From: Helicobacteraceae bacterium | Lineage (GTDB): Bacteria; Campylobacterota; Campylobacteria; Campylobacterales; Sulfurimonadaceae | Assembly (NCBI GenBank): GCA_027084065.1 | Contig: JALWLR010000099.1 | Location: 1 to 5,560 of the forward strand | Reading direction: 5' to 3' | Length of the DNA stretch: 5,560 nucleotides | In this document: positions 1-5,560 of the stretch, piece after piece | Numbering within the stretch: position 1 is the first letter of the stretch | Layout: each line of letters opens with the position of its first letter | Translations under genes and position numbers: made by a program | Notes under the pieces: model-generated | The model's input: only the letters and a program-made list of their open reading frames with translations | Databases searched by the model: none | Told to the model about the DNA's origin: nothing

Positions 1-1170
1 GGTCAAGGCGTATACATATGTAAAAACTGCGTCTACTCCGCTTATAAAATAATGTTCGGAGACGATAAAAACGCAAAAGAGGAGAACAAAGAGCTCATTG
101 AAAAAACGGCTCAGCTTCTCACACCAAAAGAACTCGATAAATTCTTAGGCGAATACATCATAGGTCAAGAAAGAGCGCGAAAACTCGTAAGCGTTGCCGT
201 TTATAATCACTATAAACGTATTTTCAAATCCGACGTCGTCGAAGATGAAACCGAAATTCAAAAATCGAACGTTTTGCTCATTGGACCAACTGGAAGCGGA
301 AAGACACTCATAGCTCAGACAATAGCCAGAATTCTCAACGTTCCTATAGCCATTGCCGATGCTACGAGCCTCACAGAAGCGGGGTATGTCGGAGAAGATG
401 TCGAAAACATTTTGACAAAACTACTCCAAGCAGCGGATGGAGATGTAAAAAAAGCAGAACAAGGCATTGTCTTTATAGATGAAGTAGATAAAATCTCCCG
501 TATGGGCGAAAACAGAAGTATCACAAGAGATGTCAGCGGCGAAGGTGTGCAACAAGCCCTGCTTAAAATAGTCGAAGGTTCAAAAGTGAACATTCCACCA
601 AAAGGGGGACGAAAGCACCCTAACCAGGAATTTATCACAATCGATACTACCAACATTCTCTTCATATGCGGCGGTGCATTTGACGGTCTTGAAGAGATCA
701 TCCAAAAAAAACGGGGAAAGAACGTTCTTGGCTTTGGTCATGAGAAAAAGTCCAAAGAGGAGCAAAAAGTGGACTTTTCTCAAGTCGAACCTGACGACCT
801 TGTCGCATACGGTCTTATTCCTGAGCTTGTCGGACGTCTTCCTATCATCGCTACTCTCAATGAAATTACCGAAGATGACATGATCCGAATCCTGACCGAG
901 CCGAAAAACTCTCTTGTCAAACAGTACAAAAAGCTTTTTGCCATCGACAACGTCGAACTTACTTTCGAAGAGGATGCTTTGCGCGCTATAGCAAAAAAAG
1001 CTATAGAGCGAAAAACAGGAGCAAGAGGACTACGTGCCATTATGGAAGAGACGATGATCGACATTATGTACGAACTTCCGGAATACTCCGGATACGAAAT
1101 CGTCATAACCAAAGAGGTCATCGAAGAGGGTGCAAAGCCGATCTATATTAAAAAACAAAAAATCGCATAA
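1..1170 (+). CDS. clpX: ATP-dependent Clp protease ATP-binding subunit ClpX (5' end outside window)
   Basis: ClpX is the hexameric AAA+ unfoldase that recognises tagged or damaged cytoplasmic proteins, unfolds them with ATP and threads them into ClpP. The frame is open from base 1 (389 residues visible); residues 4-11 read VYICKNCV, the second Cys-x2-Cys half of the N-terminal zinc-binding domain (C7, C10). The first pair and about 20-30 residues therefore lie upstream, and the Met at base 52 is internal. Numbering from base 1: Walker A GPTGSGKT at 95-102, pore-1 loop GYVG at 128-131, Walker B IVFIDEVD at 156-163, the RKH pore loop (GGRKHP) around 202-207, sensor 1 near ILFICGG at 219-225, a ClpP-docking tripeptide LGF (IGF in E. 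coli) at 243-245, box VII ELVGRL with its arginine near 279, and sensor 2 GARGLR at 340-345. Every motif needed for activity is present. The TAA stop lies 9 bases before mreB, consistent with one operon. An A8 run at 704-711 is noted separately. Identification is very secure. Confidence 0.97.
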   Translation, partial: GQGVYICKNCVYSAYKIMFGDDKNAKEENKELIEKTAQLLTPKELDKFLGEYIIGQERARKLVSVAVYNHYKRIFKSDVVEDETEIQKSNVLLIGPTGSGKTLIAQTIARILNVPIAIADATSLTEAGYVGEDVENILTKLLQAADGDVKKAEQGIVFIDEVDKISRMGENRSITRDVSGEGVQQALLKIVEGSKVNIPPKGGRKHPNQEFITIDTTNILFICGGAFDGLEEIIQKKRGKNVLGFGHEKKSKEEQKVDFSQVEPDDLVAYGLIPELVGRLPIIATLNEITEDDMIRILTEPKNSLVKQYKKLFAIDNVELTFEEDALRAIAKKAIERKTGARGLRAIMEETMIDIMYELPEYSGYEIVITKEVIEEGAKPIYIKKQKIA

Positions 1171-1179
1171 GGCTATAGA

Positions 1180-2217
1180 ATGATACTCAACAAACTCATC
1201 GGTCTGTTTTCAAACGACCTCTCCATCGACCTTGGAACGGCAAATACAATCGTCATAGCCAAAGGCAAAGGCATCATCATCAACGAGCCTTCGGTCGTTG
1301 CCGTCAAAACGGAAAAGTACGGACAACAAAAAGTCCTTGCAGTCGGTCAAGAAGCTAAAGATATGGTTGGAAAGACACCCGGAAACATCAAAGCCATCCG
1401 TCCTATGAAAGATGGTGTCATCGCCGATTTTGATATGACTGAGAAAATGATCCGAAAGTTCATAGAAAAAGCGCATGGGCGAAGCTCCCTTATCAGCCCG
1501 CGCATTATCATCTGTGTACCCTACGGACTAACACAGGTTGAGAGAAAAGCGGTAAGAGAATCGGCTCTAAGTGCCGGAGCCAGAGAGGTTTTTTTGATTG
1601 AAGAGCCTATGGCGGCGGCAATAGGTGCCGGTATAGAGATACGAGAGCCGCAAGGAAACCTCGTTGTCGACATCGGTGGAGGAACGACGGAAATAGGCGT
1701 TGTATCGTTAGGCGGTTTGGTTTTGTCTAAAAGTATTCGAACTGCCGGTGACAAACTCGATAAAGCCATTGTCGACTATGTCAAGAAAAACTACAATCTT
1801 CTCATTGGAGAGCGTACTGCCGAGGAGATCAAAATCAATATCGGTACTGCCGTTCCGCTTGAAGAGAATCTGCGCATCACTATTACGGGACGTGACAACG
1901 TCGAAGGGCTTCTTAGCTCTATAGAACTTACAAGCGAGGATGCAAGAGAAGCGATGAAAGAGCCTCTAAGAGAGATTGCCGAAGCACTCAAAGAGGTTCT
2001 TGAAGATATGCCACCGGATCTTTCTGGAGACATTGTCAATCACGGTATTATCCTTACTGGAGGCGGTGCACTCATTCGCCAACTTGACAAGTATCTCTCC
2101 GACATCGTCAAAATACCGACCTACGTTGCAGACGAACCACTCCTCGCCGTTGCACGGGGAACAGGACGCGCACTGGAAGAAATAGACCTTCTTCAAGATC
2201 TTTCCGATAGCGAATAA
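1180..2217 (+). CDS. mreB: Rod shape-determining protein MreB (bacterial actin)
   Basis: MreB is an actin-fold ATPase that forms membrane-bound antiparallel filaments under the inner membrane and guides the elongasome (MreC, RodA, PBP2) in lateral peptidoglycan synthesis. The 345 residues match the usual MreB length. Seen in the protein: a short hydrophobic/amphipathic N terminus (MILNKLIGLF) of the kind that binds membrane in Gram-negative MreB; phosphate-1 motif DLGTANT at 17-23; IEEPMAAAIGAG at 140-151, containing the catalytic glutamate region; phosphate-2 motif VDIGGGTTEIG at 163-173; and adenosine motif LTGGGAL at 292-298. No key residue is missing. The ATG is the first start after the clpX stop, which lies in the same frame; a modest AAGG at 1169-1172 overlaps that stop and serves as ribosome binding site. 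The end overlaps the mreC start by one base. No separate promoter is evident, so expression probably depends on a promoter upstream of or within clpX. Confidence 0.98.
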   Translation: MILNKLIGLFSNDLSIDLGTANTIVIAKGKGIIINEPSVVAVKTEKYGQQKVLAVGQEAKDMVGKTPGNIKAIRPMKDGVIADFDMTEKMIRKFIEKAHGRSSLISPRIIICVPYGLTQVERKAVRESALSAGAREVFLIEEPMAAAIGAGIEIREPQGNLVVDIGGGTTEIGVVSLGGLVLSKSIRTAGDKLDKAIVDYVKKNYNLLIGERTAEEIKINIGTAVPLEENLRITITGRDNVEGLLSSIELTSEDAREAMKEPLREIAEALKEVLEDMPPDLSGDIVNHGIILTGGGALIRQLDKYLSDIVKIPTYVADEPLLAVARGTGRALEEIDLLQDLSDSE

Positions 2218-2219
2218 TG
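2215..2219 (+). promoter_or_regulatory. TAATG stop-start overlap coupling mreB and mreC translation
   Basis: The TAA stop of mreB (2215-2217) shares its last A with the ATG of mreC (2217-2219). The bases just upstream (TTTCCGATAGCGAA) contain no good Shine-Dalgarno sequence. mreC is therefore probably translated mainly by ribosomes that have just finished mreB (termination-reinitiation), which would tie MreC output to MreB. The overlap and the missing ribosome binding site are seen directly; the coupling is inferred. Confidence 0.7.
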
Positions 2220-2978
2220 AACAAAGGTCTGCTTGGATTTTTCGTTCTTGTCGTCCTTCTTTTTTGGGCGATGACGAACTATACCTCCATCTTGCATAAA
2301 CCCATAAACGGATTTTTCAATAGTGTAAAAAACAGCTACATGCAAACGCTTGCAAACATTCAAGAAAGTATTGACGAGCATTTTTTCCAAGCAGAAACGA
2401 TTCAAACACTTTCAGACCGTATACAAAAATGCAAAAAAGAGCGACTCGTCATGCATCAACTCCAAGAGGAGCTCCACAACATCAAAAAACTTCATGACGC
2501 AAACCTCAGCATCGACCCGCGTGTACAGTTGGTACGAGCCGTATCCTACGAAAAGTTCGGAAATCTCAACCATCTATGGATGGATGTAGCCGACTACAAT
2601 GCTTCAAAAATCTATGGTCTAGTTTACAATCAAAACGTTGCCGGCATCATCATTGCAAAAGAGAATATGCCCTTGGCTCTTTTGCTAAGAGATCCCAAAT
2701 GTTCCTACGCCGTAAGCATAGGAAAAGAGGAAGCCCCAGGTATCGCCCACGGCAACAATGACAAAAACATCATTGTCACTTTCATTCCGACATGGTACAA
2801 CATAGAAGTAGGAGACGAAGTACGAACAAGCGGGTTGGATAACATCTTTTTTAAAAATCTAAAAGTCGGTAGAGTCGTCTCGCTAACTACCTCGCAAGGC
2901 TACATCAAAGCCGTTGTCAAACCCTACTTTACAAGTATGACAAACGAATACTTTTATATGATAGAAAAAACAAAATAG
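2217..2978 (+). CDS. mreC: Rod shape-determining protein MreC
   Basis: MreC is a bitopic inner-membrane protein whose periplasmic domain assembles into filaments and activates PBP2, linking cytoplasmic MreB to wall synthesis. The 253-residue protein has a short cytoplasmic start, one transmembrane helix at about 4-19 (LLGFFVLVVLLFWAM), a probable coiled coil at about 45-95 rich in Q/E/K/L, and a beta-rich periplasmic domain at about 100-250. The signature stretch IEVGDEVRTSGLDNIF at 196-211, followed by LKVGRV at 215-220, is typical of the MreC family. It is clearly shorter than E. coli MreC (about 367 residues) but close to H. pylori MreC, so I read it as a complete lineage-typical form, not a truncation. 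The start at 2217 keeps the membrane helix at the N terminus and overlaps mreB by one base. No mreD follows; the next gene, 7 bases on, is a MipA-like barrel. Neighbour and motif evidence agree. Confidence 0.94.
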   Translation: MNKGLLGFFVLVVLLFWAMTNYTSILHKPINGFFNSVKNSYMQTLANIQESIDEHFFQAETIQTLSDRIQKCKKERLVMHQLQEELHNIKKLHDANLSIDPRVQLVRAVSYEKFGNLNHLWMDVADYNASKIYGLVYNQNVAGIIIAKENMPLALLLRDPKCSYAVSIGKEEAPGIAHGNNDKNIIVTFIPTWYNIEVGDEVRTSGLDNIFFKNLKVGRVVSLTTSQGYIKAVVKPYFTSMTNEYFYMIEKTK

Positions 2979-2985
2979 GAAATCT

Positions 2986-3732
2986 ATGCGTCATAGTATA
3001 ATTACTCTTTTTCTTATCATGCTCTTTTTAAGCAAACTGACTGCAGAAGAGCTCACTATTGGTGCTGGAGCTTACTTTCAGACACAGCCTTATAAAAATT
3101 GCGACGCTATCATTGTTCCCTCTCCCGTCATTTTTTACGATAACGGTATTGTCTATGCCAGATGGACACGATTTGGCGTCTATTTCTACGGAAGCAAAGA
3201 GAAAAATCTTCAATGGGGTTTTTCTTTAACTGCACAACCAAGACCAAACGGCTACAAACCTTCGGATTCTCCAGACTTAGAGGGACTCGATGAGAAAAAG
3301 AGCTCTTTTGAAGGAGGACTTGCCTATACCATATATAGCCAAGGAAAGTATCTTGAAGCGATGCTTTTAACCGACTTGCTTGGGCGCTACGACTCCTACA
3401 TCGCAAAGGTGGAAATAGGCATGAAACAAAAAATCGCAAATGTAAGCCTCTACCCAAGCCTTATTGCTGTATATGAAAGTAAAAAATTTACCGATTACTA
3501 TTATGGAATCTCCGATAAAGAAGCTGCTAGAACTTCTTATCTTCCTTACAATCCAAACGGAGGTCTGCGTGTTGCAGCGCAAACCTACATAAACTACCCT
3601 CTAACAAAGAAATGGTCTGCATTTTTCAACCTGCGAATTGATCGTTTGACCAACAATGCAAAAAATTCTCCCATTGTCTCCGACTCTCTTGTCTACTCCG
3701 GTCTAGCCTCTCTCCTTTACACATTCGACTAG
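2986..3732 (+). CDS. MipA/OmpV family outer-membrane beta-barrel protein
   Basis: This is a predicted secreted outer-membrane barrel of 248 residues, close to the usual family length. Residues 1-20 form a signal peptide (basic MRH, hydrophobic core, likely cleavage after LTA at 20). The mature protein shows alternating hydrophobic/aromatic beta-strand patterns, an N-terminal family-like stretch (LTIGAGAYFQTQPYKN at 23-38, then VPSPVIFYDNG at 44-54), and the most diagnostic segment YYYGISDKEAARTSYLPYNP at 171-190, which matches the conserved YxG(I/V)S-x-x-EAA region of MipA/OmpV proteins. The C terminus LLYTFD resembles a final barrel strand. AGGA at 2977-2980, overlapping the mreC stop, lies 5 bases before the ATG. 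In E. coli, MipA bridges the lytic transglycosylase MltA and PBP1B; other family members are linked to porin-like or stress roles. The position directly after mreBC suggests an envelope-growth role, but the exact function is unproven, so no symbol is given. Family assignment is fairly firm; function is not. Confidence 0.85.
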   Translation: MRHSIITLFLIMLFLSKLTAEELTIGAGAYFQTQPYKNCDAIIVPSPVIFYDNGIVYARWTRFGVYFYGSKEKNLQWGFSLTAQPRPNGYKPSDSPDLEGLDEKKSSFEGGLAYTIYSQGKYLEAMLLTDLLGRYDSYIAKVEIGMKQKIANVSLYPSLIAVYESKKFTDYYYGISDKEAARTSYLPYNPNGGLRVAAQTYINYPLTKKWSAFFNLRIDRLTNNAKNSPIVSDSLVYSGLASLLYTFD

Positions 3733-3761
3733 ATTATATGAAATATTAAGCACCTTTTTAC

Positions 3762-3767
3762 TATAAT
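3762..3767 (+). promoter_or_regulatory. Probable sigma-70 -10 box of the carB promoter
   Basis: TATAAT, a perfect -10 consensus, lies in the only gap between genes and follows a T-rich stretch (CCTTTTTAC). No convincing -35 hexamer stands at 17-18 bases upstream (TGAAAT or ATGAAA). This fits Campylobacterota vegetative promoters, which rely on a strong -10 and upstream T-rich DNA more than on a -35 box. Transcription would start near 3774, giving a leader of about 30 bases. The flanking gap (3733-3804) shows no GC-rich hairpin with a T tract, so no intrinsic terminator closes the preceding operon and some read-through into carB is possible. Confidence 0.6.
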
Positions 3768-3794
3768 TGTAGGATTTTTAAGTACTGCATGTAA

Positions 3795-3798
3795 AAGG
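3795..3798 (+). promoter_or_regulatory. Ribosome binding site of carB
   Basis: AAGG (within AAAAGGT) lies 6 bases before the ATG at 3805. An in-frame TAA at 3799-3801 sits between this site and the ATG, so no earlier start is possible and the 3805 start is fixed. Confidence 0.75.
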
Positions 3799-3804
3799 TA
3801 AAAA

Positions 3805-5560
3805 ATGCCAAAAAGAACCGATATCCACACTATACTGCTCATAGGATCAGGACCAATTATCATCGGTCAAGCCTGTGAATTCGACTATTCGGGAACACAA
3901 GCCGTCAAAACACTCAAAGAACTAGGCTATAGAGTCGTTCTCATAAACTCCAATCCAGCCACTATCATGACCGACCCTGAATTCGCCGACAGAACCTACA
4001 TAGAACCCATCAATGAAGAGGTCATCGCCAAGATCATCGAAAAAGAGAATGTCGATGCCATTTTGCCTACGATGGGAGGGCAAACAGCCTTGAACGTCGC
4101 TACATCGATGTATGAAAAAGGTATGCTCGAAGGAGTAGAGTTTCTCGGAGCAAACCCTGCTGCCATTAAAAAGGGGGAAGACAGAAGCGCATTCAAAGAG
4201 GCCATGATCAAAATAGGCATGGATCTTCCGTTTTCAAAATATGCATACAACCTCGATGAAGCACTCGAAGCTGCCGAAGAGATAGGATTTCCTCTTATCA
4301 TCCGTGCATCCTATACCCTTGCAGGTGGTGGAAGCGGTGTTGCCTACAATATGGATGAGTTCAAAGAGCTTGCTGCACGCGGTTTAGACGAATCTCCAGT
4401 AAGTGAAATTCTCATAGAAGAGTCGCTTCTTGGATGGAAAGAGTATGAAATGGAGGTCATACGAGACAAAAACGACAACTGCATCATCGTCTGCTCCATC
4501 GAAAACTTCGATCCTATGGGTGTCCACACCGGAGACAGTATTACCGTGGCACCCGCATTGACGCTTACCGACAAAGAGTACCAGCGTATGCGAGACGCCT
4601 CGTTTGCGATTTTACGTGAAATAGGAGTCGATACGGGAGGCAGTAACGTACAATTTTCCATCAACCCAAAAACGGGACGTATGATTGTCATAGAGATGAA
4701 CCCACGAGTCTCTCGCTCTTCCGCGCTTGCCTCCAAAGCGACAGGATACCCCATAGCCAAAGTGGCGACTTTGCTTGCCGTTGGATTTACTCTTGATGAG
4801 ATAACAAACGACATTACGGGTACTCCGGCAAGTTTTGAGCCGGTCATCGACTACATCGTGACGAAAATTCCTCGTTTTACGTTTGAAAAGTTCCCAGAAG
4901 CCGACAGTACACTCTCAACAAGCATGAAATCCGTCGGAGAGGTAATGGCAATAGGACGTACATTCAAAGAGTCTGTCCAAAAAGCACTCTGCTCTTTAGA
5001 AACCGGGCTTAGCGGTTTTGATTCCAAAGAGGGAGACGACGAGTTTATCAAACATGAAATCCGCCGTCCAAATGCCGAGCGTATTCTCTATATAGCCGAA
5101 GGATTTCGACGAGGCTTCACACTAGATGAGATTTTTGACATGTGTAAAGTGGATCCGTGGTTTCTCTACCAAATCGAAGAGCTCGTTGAGCGTGAAAAAG
5201 AGATTGACAAAGAGGCTCTTGTAAACGAAGCGCTTCTTAGAACAATCAAGTCCGAAGGCTTTTCTGATAAAAAAATAGCTGAACTCGTCAATGCCAACTC
5301 CGGCATTACCATTACCGAAAACTATGTCTACAATGCAAGAAAAGAGCTTGGTATTTCTCTTGAATACAACGAAGTGGACACATGTGCCGCAGAATTCAAA
5401 GCGCTCACACCCTACCTCTACTCCACAACCAATATCGTTCCGCTCAAATCCAAACCACGAAATAGTAAAAAAGAGAAAGTGCTCATTCTCGGCGGTGGAC
5501 CAAACAGAATCGGTCAGGGAATCGAGTTTGACTACTGCTGTGTGCATGCATCGTTTGCCT
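3805..5560 (+). CDS. carB: Carbamoyl-phosphate synthase large subunit (3' end outside window)
   Basis: CarB makes carbamoyl phosphate from bicarbonate, ammonia (delivered by the glutaminase subunit CarA) and two ATP, feeding arginine and pyrimidine synthesis in the cytoplasm. The frame is uninterrupted for 585 residues, a little over half of the usual ~1,070-1,090. Visible domains: pre-ATP-grasp start LLIGSGPIIIGQACEFDYSG at 11-30; first ATP-grasp (carboxyphosphate) half to about 400, with R127, R167, E213, Q283, E297, N299 and R301 aligning by motif to E. coli R129, R169, E215, Q285, E299, N301 and R303; the mostly helical oligomerisation domain from about 400 to 550; and the start of the second synthetase half, LGGGPNRIGQGIEFDY at 562-577. 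The MPKRTDI start is typical of CarB. The second active site and the C-terminal allosteric domain lie beyond the window. carA is not adjacent. carB is set off from the preceding genes by 72 bases with its own likely promoter. No frameshift or unusual base use is seen. Confidence 0.97.
   Translation, partial: MPKRTDIHTILLIGSGPIIIGQACEFDYSGTQAVKTLKELGYRVVLINSNPATIMTDPEFADRTYIEPINEEVIAKIIEKENVDAILPTMGGQTALNVATSMYEKGMLEGVEFLGANPAAIKKGEDRSAFKEAMIKIGMDLPFSKYAYNLDEALEAAEEIGFPLIIRASYTLAGGGSGVAYNMDEFKELAARGLDESPVSEILIEESLLGWKEYEMEVIRDKNDNCIIVCSIENFDPMGVHTGDSITVAPALTLTDKEYQRMRDASFAILREIGVDTGGSNVQFSINPKTGRMIVIEMNPRVSRSSALASKATGYPIAKVATLLAVGFTLDEITNDITGTPASFEPVIDYIVTKIPRFTFEKFPEADSTLSTSMKSVGEVMAIGRTFKESVQKALCSLETGLSGFDSKEGDDEFIKHEIRRPNAERILYIAEGFRRGFTLDEIFDMCKVDPWFLYQIEELVEREKEIDKEALVNEALLRTIKSEGFSDKKIAELVNANSGITITENYVYNARKELGISLEYNEVDTCAAEFKALTPYLYSTTNIVPLKSKPRNSKKEKVLILGGGPNRIGQGIEFDYCCVHASFA

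Noticed and set aside
52..1170. clpX starting at the ATG at base 52
   Set aside because: The same frame is open to base 1 and encodes the second half of the ClpX zinc-binding domain (ICKNC), so this Met is internal and the true start is outside the window.
1168..1182. Possible ClpX-MreB fusion by stop-codon read-through, since both genes are in the same frame three codons apart
   Set aside because: The stop is TAA, the least leaky, and mreB has its own AAGG and ATG; sharing a frame has a one-in-three chance.
2570..2583. Small inverted repeat CCATC-TATG-GATGG in mreC
   Set aside because: Five-base stem inside coding sequence with no T tract following; codon content explains it and it is not a terminator.
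2957..2962. TATGAT as an internal promoter for the MipA-like gene
   Set aside because: Near-consensus -10, but inside the mreC coding end with no -35 at suitable spacing (TTTACA at 2928-2933 is 23 bases away). Such AT-rich hexamers are common here.
3128..3457. Minus-strand open frame inside the MipA-like gene
   Set aside because: The sense strand has a convincing signal peptide and family motifs; the antisense product has none.
3787..3808. GCAT...ATGC inverted repeat enclosing the carB ribosome binding site
   Set aside because: Only four base pairs around a 14-base A-rich loop; too weak to be a credible translational switch.
4344..4847. Long open frame on the minus strand inside carB (167 codons)
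   Set aside because: It lies wholly antisense to a fully conserved carB segment; its product has low-complexity Ser/Pro/Arg-rich character without recognisable motifs, as expected of a shadow frame.
5122..5547. Minus-strand open frame of 141 codons near the window end
   Set aside because: Antisense to the CarB oligomerisation domain and the start of the second synthetase half; no family motif or start signal.
1..5560. Novel defence system, mobile element, CRISPR array or RNA gene
   Set aside because: Known genes cover nearly the whole window in one direction, the only gap is 72 bases, and no repeats, tRNA-like folds, integrase/transposase motifs or composition shifts were seen.

Overview
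The window is a run of conserved housekeeping genes, all on the + strand and almost gap-free, from a member of the Campylobacterota (formerly Epsilonproteobacteria). Three things point there: the order clpX-mreB-mreC with carB downstream, which matches the Helicobacter/Campylobacter arrangement as I recall it (fabZ-lpxA-clpX-mreB-mreC); a short MreC of 253 residues; and moderately AT-rich DNA (roughly 33-45% GC in hand-counted stretches) with frequent AGA/CGA arginine and ATA isoleucine codons. A free-living sulfur- or hydrogen-oxidising genus (Sulfurimonas, Sulfurovum or Nitratiruptor type) is plausible, but the genus cannot be fixed from the sequence alone.

Layout. Bases 1-1170 are the 3' part of clpX (AAA+ unfoldase of the ClpXP protease). 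The frame is open to base 1 and includes the second half of the zinc-binding domain, so the gene starts before the window. After 9 bases comes mreB (1180-2217), the actin-like rod-shape filament. Its stop overlaps the mreC start in a TAATG junction. MreC (2217-2978) is the inner-membrane/periplasmic partner that connects MreB to cell-wall synthases. Seven bases later is a MipA/OmpV-family outer-membrane beta-barrel gene (2986-3732). The only real intergenic gap (3733-3804, 72 bases) holds a likely sigma-70 -10 box and the ribosome binding site for carB. carB (3805 to beyond 5560) is the large subunit of carbamoyl-phosphate synthetase and is cut by the window end just after its second ATP-grasp half begins.

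How the genes relate. clpX, mreB, mreC and the MipA-like gene look like one transcription unit, with spacings of 9, -1 and 7 bases. mreB and mreC act together in lateral wall growth. The MipA-like protein may belong to the same envelope-growth theme, since E. coli MipA is known as a scaffold between a lytic transglycosylase and a peptidoglycan synthase, but here that is inference. ClpX shares the transcript without an obvious functional link. carB probably has its own promoter and serves arginine and pyrimidine synthesis.

I found no RNA genes, mobile elements, CRISPR arrays, repeats or foreign-looking segments, and no evidence of a new biological system. The one observation of modest interest is the MipA-like gene packed directly behind mreC.
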